From an uncultured Candidatus Melainabacteria bacterium (lineage in GTDB: Bacteria; Cyanobacteriota; Vampirovibrionia; Gastranaerophilales; Gastranaerophilaceae): a stretch of 64,000 nucleotides of DNA. Positions 49,777 through 59,548 of this stretch are shown one piece after another. Location of the stretch: NCBI GenBank assembly GCA_934718135.1, contig CAKUZW010000001.1, forward strand, positions 1 through 64,000, read 5' to 3'. The notes under the pieces were generated by a model. It did no database searches and was not told the origin of the DNA. It saw nothing but the letters and a program-made list of their open reading frames with translations. The position numbers and the translations under genes were made by a program. The first letter of the stretch is position 1; each line of letters starts with the position of its first letter.

Positions 49777-50273
49777 TTTAAAACTCCTAAAATCTCTTCA
49801 ACTATTGTATTCGGATTTTTGTTATCGGTCAAAATTGTAATATGAGATTTTTCATAATTTTGTTGCCTGTTTTTTATTATTTCAGTGATTTTTTCGATAT
49901 TCATTTGATTATTCAAAAGTGGTCTGTCGGTGTTATTTTTTATTCGGTCAAAAATTACGGAAGGGGAGGTTTTGAGGTAAATTATAACGGAATTTTTGAT
50001 AAGTAATTTTTGAGTTTCCGCATCCTCAAATGCTCCGCCACCAAGAGAAATAACTTTATTTTCATTTGAAAAATTTGTTTTTATTGTGTTTTTTTCAATC
50101 GTTCTGAAATATTTTTCTCCTTCGGTCTTAAAAATTTCGGATATTTTTCGATTTTCAATTTTTTCAATCTCACAATCAATATCAATACTTTGAAGATTTA
50201 ATTTTTCTCCTAAAAGCTTGCCTATTGTGGTTTTTCCTGAGCCCATCATTCCAATAAAAATTATTGTTTTCAT
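49764..50273 (-). CDS. aroK: Shikimate kinase
   Basis: A 169-residue P-loop kinase that phosphorylates shikimate. Walker A GMMGSGKTTIGKLLGEKL at residues 6-23; SIDIDCEIEKIENRKISEIFKTEGEKYFRTIE (Asp pair and Arg for shikimate binding); SLGGGAF; and NTDRPLLNN as the lid region. No ribosome site is visible. A TATTAT hexamer lies exactly 6 nt before the ATG, so a leaderless operon mRNA with aroB is predicted. Confidence 0.96.
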   Translation of the reverse strand: MKTIIFIGMMGSGKTTIGKLLGEKLNLQSIDIDCEIEKIENRKISEIFKTEGEKYFRTIEKNTIKTNFSNENKVISLGGGAFEDAETQKLLIKNSVIIYLKTSPSVIFDRIKNNTDRPLLNNQMNIEKITEIIKNRQQNYEKSHITILTDNKNPNTIVEEILGVLKCYK

Positions 50274-50370
50274 ATTTTTATAATAGCTTAAAATAAAAAA
50301 TAAATATACTTAACTTTTTTGACTTGCATAATTGATAATGTATTATGAAACTAATAAGAGGGATGAATTT

Positions 50371-51156
50371 ATGTATAAAAAAATAATAGCTCTATTGATG
50401 TTAATTACTTTAGTTTGCTGTGGTTGCGGGAAGAAAGAAACTCAACCTGTAGCAAATGATTTGAACACAATTACGACAAGAGATAAATTGTTGATTGGTG
50501 TGAAAACAGATACTTATCCGTTTGGTTATATTGATTCAAAAGGACATTTTACCGGTTATGATGCGGCTTTGGGCAGGCTTATTGCTAAAGGAATTTTAGG
50601 AAGCGAAAAGAAAGTTCAATTTATTCCTGTCACAGCCTCAGATAGAATGATGAAATTGTATTCAGGAGATGTTGATATGATTATTGCAACTATGTCAATC
50701 ACTCCAAAACGTCAGGAAATTTTAGATTTTTCTGACCCGTATTATGTTGCAGGACAGGCTGTTTTAATAAATAAGGGAAGTAATATCAAATCTCTTCGTG
50801 ATTTGAACGGTAAACGAGCTATTATTGTTTTTGGCTCAACAAGTGAAAGAAGTTTGAGAACAGCCGTTCCTAATGTTGGAATTTTGGGCTACAAAACATA
50901 TCACGATGCTTATAAGGCTTTAAAAAGGAGAAAAGCTGATGCTATTGTTTCTGATGATACCATACTTTTAGGTTTGGCTCTAAAAGACAGTTCGGTTGAA
51001 CTTTTGCCAAAACGATATACTAAAGAACCTTATGCTGTTGCATTTAGAAAAGGTGATGAATCAAAAGATTTGATTAGGGCTGTTAATAGTGTAATTAATA
51101 TTGAAACCAGAAACGGTAATCTTAAAAAAATTCAAAAAACTTTTGGAATAAAATAA
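50371..51156 (+). CDS. Solute-binding lipoprotein of an ABC amino-acid transporter
   Basis: The product has 261 residues. The start at 50371 has GAGGG 8 nt upstream and begins directly with a lipoprotein signal (MYKKIIALLMLITLVCCGCGKKE). Lipidation would be on one of the Cys residues 17-20. The mature part is an SBP_bac_3 domain: LLIGVKTDTYPFGYIDSKGHFTGYDAALGRLIAKGIL, VDMIIATMSITPKRQEILDFSDPYYVAGQAVLI, LRDLNGKRAIIVFGSTSERSL, ADAIVSDDTILLGLAL. This family binds polar or charged amino acids. No permease or ATPase gene is adjacent, so the transporter partners lie elsewhere. Confidence 0.93.
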   Translation: MYKKIIALLMLITLVCCGCGKKETQPVANDLNTITTRDKLLIGVKTDTYPFGYIDSKGHFTGYDAALGRLIAKGILGSEKKVQFIPVTASDRMMKLYSGDVDMIIATMSITPKRQEILDFSDPYYVAGQAVLINKGSNIKSLRDLNGKRAIIVFGSTSERSLRTAVPNVGILGYKTYHDAYKALKRRKADAIVSDDTILLGLALKDSSVELLPKRYTKEPYAVAFRKGDESKDLIRAVNSVINIETRNGNLKKIQKTFGIK

Positions 51157-51170
51157 ATTGTTGATTTAGA

Positions 51171-51208
51171 AAAGAGGGGCATTTTTCATTCGAAAAATGC
51201 CCCTCTTT
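51171..51208. terminator. Bidirectional terminator
   Basis: AAAGAGGGGCATTTTTC pairs perfectly with GAAAAATGCCCCTCTTT, between convergent genes, with a T-run on the plus strand. Confidence 0.92.
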
Positions 51209-51224
51209 TTATTAAACATTCAAA

Positions 51225-52550
51225 CTAAATCAATTCACCTTTAAGATACCAAGTTTTAACGCCAACGATTTTTGCGTTTACAAATTCGCCTGTTAAATCT
51301 TTATCATAAGGGATGTGAACAATTTTGTTATTTCTTGTTCTTCCGGTTATTACATTTGTACCTTTGTGATTTTCAAAGTTTTCAATCAATACTTCCATTT
51401 CTCGACCTAAGAATTTTTGGTTAGAAGCTAAACAGCATTTTCTGTTTTGTTCATTCAATCTTGCAAGTCGTTCAAATTTTGTATCTTCATCAATAAATTT
51501 GTCAACCCATTTAGCGGCTACGGTTTTTTCTCTTGGCGAATAGGCTGCAGTGTTTGAGTAATCTAAACCTAATTCATCCATTGCTGTCAATGTTTCAACA
51601 AATTGTTCTTCGGTTTCCCCAGGGAAGCCTGCAATGAAGTCACTTGTGATAGTTACATCTGGAACCATAGCTCGAACTTTGTTTGCTATTTTGAAATAAG
51701 TTTCTCTATCATAGCGTCTATTCATTTTTTTGAGGACTTCACTACTTCCTGATTGCATTGGTATGTGGAAGTATTCGCAAACTTTGTCAAGTTCGATTAC
51801 TGTATTGATAAGTTCATCTGTAATATCTGTCGGATAAGATGTTACAAATCTGATTCTGAATTTGCCTTCAATTGCGTTTACATCTTTAAGTAAATCTGCA
51901 AGTCTGTAATTTTTGTCTTTAAAATCTTTTCCGTAACTGTCAACATTTTGACCTAACAATGTAATTTCTTTAAATCCTGAATTTAGGGCATCTTTAACTT
52001 CTTTGAGAATTGTTTCCGGAAGTCTAGAGCGTTCACGACCTCTTGTGTAAGGTACGATACAGTATGTACAGAAGTTGTTACAGCCTTCTGTGATTGGAAT
52101 CCAAGCATTAACAGATTTTACTCTATCAATTTCAAATTTAACTGCTTTGTCGTCTTCTGTTGCGTTAGTTTCTTCGCATTCGCAAACTTTTTCTCCATTA
52201 TTAATTTTCTTGATAATGTCAGGTAATGAATAAATTTTGTGAGTTCCTAAAACAAAATCAACATAATGAGCACGTTTAAAAATTTCTTCGGCTTTTTGTT
52301 GAGCAACACATCCGCAAAATCCGATTTTTAATTCAGGTCTTGTTTTCTTCCATTTGCCCCAAGTTCCAATTAGGCTGAATGCTTTATCTTCACTCAGTTG
52401 TCGAATTGAACAGGTGTTTACCATTAACAAATCAGCTTCTTTTGGGGTGTCAGTTTCTTCGTATCCAAAATTAGATAGCATACCAAGCATTCTTTCGGTA
52501 TCAGATTTGTTCATTTGGCAGCCCATTGTTTCTATATAAACCTTTTTCAT
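51225..52550 (-). CDS. miaB: tRNA-2-methylthio-N6-dimethylallyladenosine synthase MiaB
   Basis: A 441-residue radical SAM methylthiotransferase that modifies A37 of tRNAs reading UNN codons. N-terminal UPF0004 domain: VYIETMGCQMNKSDTERM, LMVNTCSIR and IGFCGCVAQQKAE give the three Cys of the second cluster. Radical SAM motif CNNFCTYCIVPYTRGRERSR is at about residues 157-176. The C-terminal TRAM domain has LGREMEVLIENFENHKG...GRTRNNKIVHIPYD. The closing region and the N-terminal Q-M-N-K-S-D favour MiaB over RimO or MtaB. AAGGA lies 8 nt before the ATG. Confidence 0.96.
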   Translation of the reverse strand: MKKVYIETMGCQMNKSDTERMLGMLSNFGYEETDTPKEADLLMVNTCSIRQLSEDKAFSLIGTWGKWKKTRPELKIGFCGCVAQQKAEEIFKRAHYVDFVLGTHKIYSLPDIIKKINNGEKVCECEETNATEDDKAVKFEIDRVKSVNAWIPITEGCNNFCTYCIVPYTRGRERSRLPETILKEVKDALNSGFKEITLLGQNVDSYGKDFKDKNYRLADLLKDVNAIEGKFRIRFVTSYPTDITDELINTVIELDKVCEYFHIPMQSGSSEVLKKMNRRYDRETYFKIANKVRAMVPDVTITSDFIAGFPGETEEQFVETLTAMDELGLDYSNTAAYSPREKTVAAKWVDKFIDEDTKFERLARLNEQNRKCCLASNQKFLGREMEVLIENFENHKGTNVITGRTRNNKIVHIPYDKDLTGEFVNAKIVGVKTWYLKGELI

Positions 52551-52617
52551 TGTTTTTCCTTTTTTGCTGTAATTGTAACTATATTCAATTATTATACAAA
52601 AAAGAAATCTTGTAAAA

Positions 52618-53736
52618 TTATTCGTTTGTGGTGAAAAATTCTTTGGCTAATTTGATTTCATCTTCTTTGGTAAGGTTTGGATTTTGCAATTTTTCTTTCA
52701 ATATAAAATCAAAACACTGTTGGTATTTGTTAGATGGTTTTATTCCGAGTTTTTGGAGAATGTTGTGTCCGTTGATTTGAATTTTGATGTTTTTTAGTTT
52801 GTTAAAATATTTTTCAACCGTAGAAAAATCATTATATGAATACATTATTATTGATTCAAGATTTACGCTTTCAAATGTTTTGTAAATTTCAAAGTCGGTT
52901 TTTGGAGTTTTGGTTTGAATTTGTTTATAATTTTCTATTATTTGTTTCTCAATTTTTGTTAGCGGAAGATTCGAAATATCAGGAAAAAGTCCAACATAGA
53001 TTACCCAAATATTTTGGGGAGAATGCTTTATTATTAATTGTTGGATTTGTTTGATTTTTGTTATGTCAAAATGAATATTTGTATTATTGGGGCTGATAAG
53101 TTTATAAATTTTTTGAGATATAAATTTTTCAAAAGCAAGTGGAGAATTTAGGTTGAAGGTTTCAATCAATTCTTTTTTTAGCCTTTTATATGACATGTCA
53201 TAGTTAATATTTTCAAGATATTCATCTTGAAGTTTTTTTGTATGATTGTCGAGTTCAAATCCAAATCGAACTGAAAATTTTAATCCTCTTACAATTCTTG
53301 TCGGGTCATCAACAAAACTGTTATCATGCAGAATTCTGAGGGTTTTATTTTTTATATCCTCACGACCATTGGTGTAATCAATAATTTCACCTGTTTGGGT
53401 GGATTTAGCTAGAGCATTAATTGTAAAATCTCTTCTTAGAACATCTTCTTTTAGTGAACATCCGATATCTTTTACAACAGGAAGGTGTCCTTTTTGAGGA
53501 TAAAATTCTCCTCGAGTGGATGCGATATCAATTTCTTGACCTTCAAGTTTAATTCTTACAGTTCCAAAAGGTTCATTTATTTGAACAATTTCAGCGTTTG
53601 GAATATTTTTTGCAAATTCGATAGCGTTTCCAACGTAAGTTATATCAATGTCAAAACTTTTTTTGTTTAGAATTTCATCTCTTACAACTCCGCCAATATA
53701 GTATAAGTTTTTATCCTGTAAATTGATGATGCTCAT
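52618..53736 (-). CDS. cca: tRNA nucleotidyltransferase (CCA-adding) / poly(A) polymerase family
   Basis: A 372-residue class II nucleotidyltransferase: LYYIGGVVRDEILNKKSFDIDITYVGNA (G-G-x-V-R-D and D-x-D catalytic motifs), FGTVRIKLEGQEIDIASTRGEFYPQKGHLP, LRRDFTINALAKSTQTGEIIDYTNGREDIKNKTLRIL and the neck RIVRGLKFSVRFGFELDNHT. The tRNA-Gly in this window lacks an encoded CCA, so a CCA-adding enzyme is needed. Some bacteria split CC- and A-adding activities, and I cannot tell which is meant here. No ribosome site is seen. TAAAAT lies exactly 6 nt before the ATG. Confidence 0.93.
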   Translation of the reverse strand: MSIINLQDKNLYYIGGVVRDEILNKKSFDIDITYVGNAIEFAKNIPNAEIVQINEPFGTVRIKLEGQEIDIASTRGEFYPQKGHLPVVKDIGCSLKEDVLRRDFTINALAKSTQTGEIIDYTNGREDIKNKTLRILHDNSFVDDPTRIVRGLKFSVRFGFELDNHTKKLQDEYLENINYDMSYKRLKKELIETFNLNSPLAFEKFISQKIYKLISPNNTNIHFDITKIKQIQQLIIKHSPQNIWVIYVGLFPDISNLPLTKIEKQIIENYKQIQTKTPKTDFEIYKTFESVNLESIIMYSYNDFSTVEKYFNKLKNIKIQINGHNILQKLGIKPSNKYQQCFDFILKEKLQNPNLTKEDEIKLAKEFFTTNE

Positions 53737-53802
53737 TTTCTCATTTTAGCTTAAAATATACTAAAATGGAAATAGTATAGATTTTTTTTAAGAAGGGACT
53801 CC

Positions 53803-56800
53803 ATGTTACAGGAAGCAACAAAGGCACTGAATTCAGCATTTAATAACAGTTTTATAAAGAAAACAAGCCAATATCTTCATGATTGTGTGAGAGAAGAAGT
53901 TAAAAGTTCGACTTTCAGAAATTTGAAAGGTGATAAGGATAACAAGTGGATTTTTCTGAAAGATAATGAAACTCTTTTGACACAAGGTTTGGAGTATTTA
54001 AAACTTGACGGTTCAAATCCTAATTTGACTGAATTAATGATTCAAAGTGATTTGAGTACAAAAGATAAATACTTGATTTATGGTTATATGTTTCTTGTTG
54101 GGAGAAACGGAAAATCACGCAAGCGTAATGAATTTTTGACTCCGTTATTGTATGTTCCATGCAAATTAGAAAGAAATGGGGTTAATATAAATTGTATCAG
54201 GCAAGACGATGTTTTGTCCTTAAATACAGGTGCTTTAGCAGCATTATTAAAAAAAGGTGATGATGACGATGAAGTAGATTTGTTTTTAGAAGGTATTTTG
54301 GATGTAGTTCCTGATTTGCCTATTACAAAAGAGAAAATGGATATCTTCTTGACAACATTGAAATCTCTCATCCCTGACATTGAAATATCAGAAGGTACAA
54401 CAGAAGATGCGGATGAAGATAATATTGCTAAAGATGAACATACTGCAAAAGATTTGTCAGATACAAAGATTACCGGTGAAAATTTTGATGAAATAATTGA
54501 AGAAGAAGTTCAAGAACAAAAATCAAAACCGGTCGGAGAGATTAAAAAACTTTGTGTAACTTATCAGAGTGCAATAATTCTAACTAAACGTCCGTCAGTA
54601 ACGGCAGGTGTTTTGCATGAGTTGATGCAAATTGCGGAAAAACCAAGCGGAGTTTATCGTGAAACTACTTTGAGTGTAATTAATGATGAATATACTCAAT
54701 CAGGTGAAAAAAATCTTCCGCTGAAAGATTCTGATGAAGAATTTTATCCGATTACACCATTATCACTGAGTGATTCGCAAGAAAAAGTTATTAGAAATCT
54801 TGAAACAAACAAATTTATTGCTGTTCAAGGACCTCCTGGAACAGGTAAATCTCAAACGATTGTGAACCTTGTTGCTCATTTGATTGCGAATGGTAAAACT
54901 GTTTTGGTTGCCTCTCGTATGGATAAAGCTGTTGATGTTGTGGCAGACAGGCTTAATGACTTGGGTGCTCCATATTTGGCACTTAGAGCAGGAAGATTGA
55001 ATTATCAAAAACAATTGAGCCTTCAATTGCAAGATTTGCTTGCAGGGAAAATTGATTTGGATGAAGATGTTGAAGATTTTATCTTTGCTGATACAAAGGA
55101 TATGAAACAACATCTCGATTGTATGCGAGAAACAGAAAGCAAATGCGAAAAGATTTTGAAACTTGAAAGGGCTTGGCATGATTTGAGAGCCGACATTCAG
55201 CAACAAGCTGTTAATGTTGGAGAGCTTGAATATATAAAAAGACCTTTGAAAAAGTCTGAAATTGATAATATTAATGACGTCATTAAGACGTTATCCGATA
55301 ATTTGGAAAAATCAGGAATTTTTGCTTCTTTTGCAAATATGTCAAGTTTAAGACAGTTGAAAAAAATTCTTGATATCAAAAATTTTGAAATTGAACCTGA
55401 AAATTTGGATAGATTAAAGGTTGAATTGGATTTTGTGACACTAAAATGGAAGCTTCGCAAAATTGAATCAGATATTCAAAAGACCGGTAATCTTCATGTG
55501 ATGATGGAACAAATTCGCCAAATGAAGAGAAAACAAAAGACTCTTGCAACAAATATTTTGAAAAGTTCAAGACGTGATGCGATAAAATCTCTTTTGAGAG
55601 ATGAAAAAAAACGCAGACGTATTAAAATTCATGCAATGTCACTTGTTGAGCGAAGAAAAAATCTTCAAAGCCGAATTTTGGAAGAAGAAGATTTCAAACC
55701 GTTGCTTGAAGCTTTTCCATGTTGGTGTGTAACGACTTATGCAGTGTCAGATTCTCTTCCGCTAAAACCTGGTATGTTTGATGTTGCAGTTATTGATGAA
55801 GCTTCTCAATGTGATATCGCAAGTTGTTTTCCAATAATGTATCGTGCGAAAAAGACTATTGTTGTTGGAGATGACAAACAATTGCCTCACCTATCATTCT
55901 TGGAAAAGGCTAAAGAACAATCTTTCTTAAGTCAGTATGGAATTCCTGATAAATATCAATTGATGTGGAGATTTAGGACAAATTCAATGTTTGATTTGGC
56001 TGATTATTATTCAATGAATTCAGTAATGCTTGATGAACATTTCAGAAGCCTTCCTCCGATTATTAATTTTTCAAATAATGAATTTTATGGCGGACGAATT
56101 CGTGTAATGAGAAAAGATTCTCCTCAAGATAAAGTTTTAGAACTGGTTCAAGTTCCTGATGGTAAGGTTGATATGGATGCAACAAGAAATCTTCCTGAAA
56201 TCGAAGCATTGGTTAAAACTTTGCATGAAATAATAATTGATGATGAGAGAAAAAATCCTGAACATCCTGTGACAATCGGTATTATTTCACCATTCAGAGC
56301 ACAAGTTGAACAGTTGAAAATCTCTGTACCTAAAGTTTTGTCTGATTATATGATAAAAAAACATCAGATTGAAATCGGTACTGCTCATACTTTCCAAGGG
56401 GATGAAAGAGATATTATCTTGATGTCATGGGCATTTGCAAATAATTCTTATCCTCAAAGTATTACATTCTTGCAAAAACCAAACTTGTTCAATGTTGCGA
56501 TTACTAGAGCTAAGAACAGATGTATAAATTTTGTATCTCATGATATTGAAACAATGCCGGAAGGTCATTTTAGAAATTATGTTTCTTATATCAAACAGTA
56601 TCAGGATAGGCAACAAGCTTTAGCAAATAACGAAATTGATGAAAATAGTTATAAGAACAAGCTTGAACGTGAAATTGCAACAGCAATAAGAAATCTTGAC
56701 CATAAAGTGGTTGCAGGTGCTGATATTGCAGGTTTGAGTGCTGATTTACTTGTGGATGACAAATTTGTTGTCGAAGTTGATGGTGTTGAAGATAATAAAA

Positions 56801-56931
56801 AATCTCACATCTCTAATATGAAAAAGCAAGCAATTTTAGAACGTTGCGGATTTAAAGTTAAAAGAATAACATTTAGAGAATGGCAATATTCCGCCAAAGC
56901 TTGTCTTGATAGAATATTAGCTGAAGAATAA
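53803..56931 (+). CDS. Large SF1 helicase fused to a DUF559/Vsr-like nuclease domain
   Basis: A 1042-residue cytoplasmic protein. N-terminal 320 residues are unrecognised, with an acidic insert (about 200-245). The SF1 DNA2/UPF1-like helicase includes Walker A AVQGPPGTGKSQTIVNLVAH (about 343), TVLVASRMDKAVDVV, a long helical insert (about 430-640), Walker B VIDEASQCDIASC (about 663), VVGDDKQLPHLSF, DEHFRSLPPIINFSN, GTAHTFQGDERDIILMSWA and NVAITRAKNR. C-terminal (970-1042) DLLVDDKFVVEVDGVE...KKQAILERCGFKVKRITFREW resembles the PD-(D/E)xK-like end of DUF559/Vsr nucleases. Helicase-nuclease fusions of this type are often anti-phage or DNA-repair proteins. It stands alone, with a terminator after it, so its role remains open. 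Confidence 0.85.
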   Translation: MLQEATKALNSAFNNSFIKKTSQYLHDCVREEVKSSTFRNLKGDKDNKWIFLKDNETLLTQGLEYLKLDGSNPNLTELMIQSDLSTKDKYLIYGYMFLVGRNGKSRKRNEFLTPLLYVPCKLERNGVNINCIRQDDVLSLNTGALAALLKKGDDDDEVDLFLEGILDVVPDLPITKEKMDIFLTTLKSLIPDIEISEGTTEDADEDNIAKDEHTAKDLSDTKITGENFDEIIEEEVQEQKSKPVGEIKKLCVTYQSAIILTKRPSVTAGVLHELMQIAEKPSGVYRETTLSVINDEYTQSGEKNLPLKDSDEEFYPITPLSLSDSQEKVIRNLETNKFIAVQGPPGTGKSQTIVNLVAHLIANGKTVLVASRMDKAVDVVADRLNDLGAPYLALRAGRLNYQKQLSLQLQDLLAGKIDLDEDVEDFIFADTKDMKQHLDCMRETESKCEKILKLERAWHDLRADIQQQAVNVGELEYIKRPLKKSEIDNINDVIKTLSDNLEKSGIFASFANMSSLRQLKKILDIKNFEIEPENLDRLKVELDFVTLKWKLRKIESDIQKTGNLHVMMEQIRQMKRKQKTLATNILKSSRRDAIKSLLRDEKKRRRIKIHAMSLVERRKNLQSRILEEEDFKPLLEAFPCWCVTTYAVSDSLPLKPGMFDVAVIDEASQCDIASCFPIMYRAKKTIVVGDDKQLPHLSFLEKAKEQSFLSQYGIPDKYQLMWRFRTNSMFDLADYYSMNSVMLDEHFRSLPPIINFSNNEFYGGRIRVMRKDSPQDKVLELVQVPDGKVDMDATRNLPEIEALVKTLHEIIIDDERKNPEHPVTIGIISPFRAQVEQLKISVPKVLSDYMIKKHQIEIGTAHTFQGDERDIILMSWAFANNSYPQSITFLQKPNLFNVAITRAKNRCINFVSHDIETMPEGHFRNYVSYIKQYQDRQQALANNEIDENSYKNKLEREIATAIRNLDHKVVAGADIAGLSADLLVDDKFVVEVDGVEDNKKSHISNMKKQAILERCGFKVKRITFREWQYSAKACLDRILAEE

Positions 56932-56960
56932 CTCATAAGAAAAACTTATAATTTAAAAAC

Positions 56961-56998
56961 CTCTCCTATTTGAAAAAATTTTAGGAGAGATTTTTTTT
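56961..56998 (+). terminator. Terminator of the helicase gene
   Basis: CTCTCCTA / TAGGAGAG stem followed by eight T. Confidence 0.88.
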
Positions 56999-57111
56999 AT
57001 AAAACTCCAATTGTTAATTTTTTGTTTATTTTTTTAAGATTTTAAAAAATCAATGTTATAACAATAATATAGAAAAATAAGAAAAATAAAGAAAAGGAGA
57101 TAAAAGAAATT

Positions 57112-58959
57112 ATGGCAAAGACAATTGGTATTGACTTGGGTACAACAAACTCAGTTGTAGCAGTTATGGAAGGTGGTAAACCTACCGTTATAGCAAACGC
57201 AGAAGGATCTCGTACAACTCCTTCAATCGTTGCATTTTCAAAATCAGGTGAAAGATTAGTTGGTCAGTTGGCAAAACGTCAAGCAATCGTTAACCCTGAT
57301 AGAACTATCGCATCAATCAAAAGACACATGGGTGAAAATTACAAAGTAAATATTGATGGAAAAGATTACACCCCTCAAGAAATTTCATCTATGATTTTGA
57401 GAAAATTGGCTGATGATGCTTCTAAATATTTAGGAGAAAAAGTTACATCTGCTGTAATTACAGTTCCTGCATATTTCAACGATGCTCAAAGACAAGCAAC
57501 AAAAGATGCAGGTAAAATCGCAGGTTTGGATGTACTTCGTATCGTGAACGAACCGACAGCAGCAGCTTTGGCTTATGGTTTGGAAAAAGATAAAGCTGAA
57601 AAAGTTTTGGTATTTGACTTAGGTGGTGGTACATTTGATGTTTCTGTTCTAGAAATCGGTGATGGTGTACACGAAGTATTATCAACATCAGGTGATACTC
57701 ACTTAGGTGGTGATGATTTCGACCAAAAAGTTATGGATTGGATTTGTGAAGAATTCAAAAAACAAGAAGGTATTGATCTTAAAGGTGATAAACAAGCTAT
57801 GCAACGTGTTAAAGAAGCTGCAGAAAAAGCTAAATGTGAATTGTCATCTGTATTTGAAACAAATATCAACTTGCCATTCATAACAGCAGATGCTAACGGT
57901 CCAAAACACTTAGACTTGAACTTAACAAGAGCTAAATTTGAAGACTTATGCTTCGATTTACTTGAAAGATGTAAAAAACCGGTTGAACAAGCATTGCAAG
58001 ATGCAGGTATTTCAAAAAATGATATCAACGAAGTTGTATTAGTTGGTGGTTCTTCAAGAATTCCTGCTGTTCAAAAATTGGTTAAAGATTACACAGGAAA
58101 AGAACCTAACCAATCAGTTAACCCTGATGAAGTTGTAGCAGTTGGTGCTGCAATCCAAGCCGGTGTATTAGCCGGAGAAGTTAAAGACATCGTTCTTCTT
58201 GATGTAACTCCATTGACATTGGGTATTGAAACATTGGGTGGAGTTATGACTCCGTTAGTTCCAAGAAATACTACAATCCCTGTTTCTAAATCTCAAGTAT
58301 TCTCAACTGCTGAAAATAACCAAACAGCCGTAGATATTCAAGTTCTTCAAGGTGAAAGACCAATGGCTAGAGATAACAAATCTTTAGGTATGTTTAGATT
58401 GGAAGGTATTGCTCCTGCAATGCGTGGTATTCCTCAAATCGAAGTTACATTTGATATTGATGCTAACGGTATTGTAAATGTTTCTGCTAAAGATAAAGCA
58501 ACTAACAAGGAACAAAAAATTACAATCACTAATTCTTCTAACTTGTCAGAACAAGATATTGACAAAATGGTTAAAGAAGCTGAAGCAAATGCCGCTGAAG
58601 ATAAGAAGAAAAAAGAAGAAGCAGAAATCAAAAATAATGCAACAAGCTTAATCAGTTCAGCAGACAGAATTATGAAAGATTTTGAAGGCAAAATTGATGC
58701 AGCAGATAAAACTAAATTAGAAGAACAAAAAGCAGCATTACAAAAAGCAATTGATGAAAACAAACCGACAGATGAATTGAAAAAATTATCTGAAGAATTG
58801 CAACAAACAATGTTCGGTATTTCTCAAAAAGCTTATGAAGCAGTTCAAAAAGAAGGTGGAAACGCACAAAGTGCAAACTCTGAAAATGCTTCAACAGATA
58901 ACTCTTCATCAGACAAAAACGATGACGATGTAATAGATGCTGAATATACAAAAGAATAA
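57112..58959 (+). CDS. dnaK: Chaperone DnaK (Hsp70)
   Basis: A 615-residue ATP-dependent chaperone. The actin-like ATPase starts TIGIDLGTTNSVVAVMEGG, with VPAYFNDAQRQATKDAGKIAG, the linker-adjacent VFDLGGGTFDVSVLEIG and VVLVGGSSRIPAVQ. The substrate-binding domain has LLDVTPLTLGIETLGGVMT. The acidic C-terminus ends DDDVIDAEYTKE. Gram-negative-type length. No CIRCE inverted repeat is seen upstream, so HrcA control is not indicated. GrpE and DnaJ are not adjacent. AAGGAG lies 11 nt before the ATG. Confidence 0.98.
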   Translation: MAKTIGIDLGTTNSVVAVMEGGKPTVIANAEGSRTTPSIVAFSKSGERLVGQLAKRQAIVNPDRTIASIKRHMGENYKVNIDGKDYTPQEISSMILRKLADDASKYLGEKVTSAVITVPAYFNDAQRQATKDAGKIAGLDVLRIVNEPTAAALAYGLEKDKAEKVLVFDLGGGTFDVSVLEIGDGVHEVLSTSGDTHLGGDDFDQKVMDWICEEFKKQEGIDLKGDKQAMQRVKEAAEKAKCELSSVFETNINLPFITADANGPKHLDLNLTRAKFEDLCFDLLERCKKPVEQALQDAGISKNDINEVVLVGGSSRIPAVQKLVKDYTGKEPNQSVNPDEVVAVGAAIQAGVLAGEVKDIVLLDVTPLTLGIETLGGVMTPLVPRNTTIPVSKSQVFSTAENNQTAVDIQVLQGERPMARDNKSLGMFRLEGIAPAMRGIPQIEVTFDIDANGIVNVSAKDKATNKEQKITITNSSNLSEQDIDKMVKEAEANAAEDKKKKEEAEIKNNATSLISSADRIMKDFEGKIDAADKTKLEEQKAALQKAIDENKPTDELKKLSEELQQTMFGISQKAYEAVQKEGGNAQSANSENASTDNSSSDKNDDDVIDAEYTKE

Positions 58960-58988
58960 TCTTTTTACATATTCTTAATTCAAAGCAT

Positions 58989-59020
58989 AGCGAGGGGATG
59001 AATTTATTCATCCCCTCGCT
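58989..59020 (+). terminator. Terminator of dnaK
   Basis: AGCGAGGGGATGAA / TTCATCCCCTCGCT, a 14-bp perfect stem with a four-base loop. The tail (TGTGTTG) is only moderately T-rich. Confidence 0.75.
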
Positions 59021-59036
59021 TGTGTTGTATGTGATA

Positions 59037-59520
59037 AGGAAACATTGAAATAAGTTCTTTACATTTTTTATGTCATTCTGAAAACTTAGAAAATTTGTAA
59101 GGAAGTTTGAGTATAAGATTTTCAAGTTATTCAGAATCTATCAATGTTGATTAAATAACAAATCAAATGGATAGACCCTGAATCACGCACTTCGCTATCG
59201 CTCGTGCGGTTCAGGGTGACAAAATACCGCGTCATCCTGAGGCTTTAGCCGAAGGATCTACAAACACTAAACCATGTCATTACGAGAACGAACCGAGCAG
59301 AGTGCGGAGCTGTCTGCCAAAACGATAGGCTGTCCGCAGGACATATTTGGCAGACACGGAGTCACGTTTATGGCGAGGTGAAGTGTCAGGCAGAAATACA
59401 GAGTGACGTAGTAATCCCTAACGAATTAAACAATTGCAAAACTTATTAGAAATGTAGGTTGTGCTCACTAGCCCAACATTAAAACACTTAGATTCCTCAA
59501 CCCAAGGAAATCCTTCGGCT
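59037..59520 (+). repeat. Repeat block between dnaK and a sensor kinase
   Basis: No gene is supported in this gap of about 590 bp. In order: tract G (AAGGAAACATTGAAATAAG...TTTAC, 59037-59066); element D (59072-59221, ends GTCATTCTGAA...TTCAGGGTGAC); element E (59230-59259, GTCATCCTGAGGCTTTAGCCGAAGGATCT); element A (59274-59418), almost identical to the insert in the prepilin gene at 22562; then another E-like end near 59497-59537 (AAATCCTTCGGC...CTCAGAATGAC). Confidence 0.8.
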
Positions 59521-59548
59521 TTAGCCTCAGAATGACAAATTCTCCCTT

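Noticed and set aside
57000..57111. CIRCE/HrcA operator before dnaK
   Set aside because: I looked for TTAGCACTC-N9-GAGTGCTAA and found nothing close. The leader is plain AT-rich sequence.
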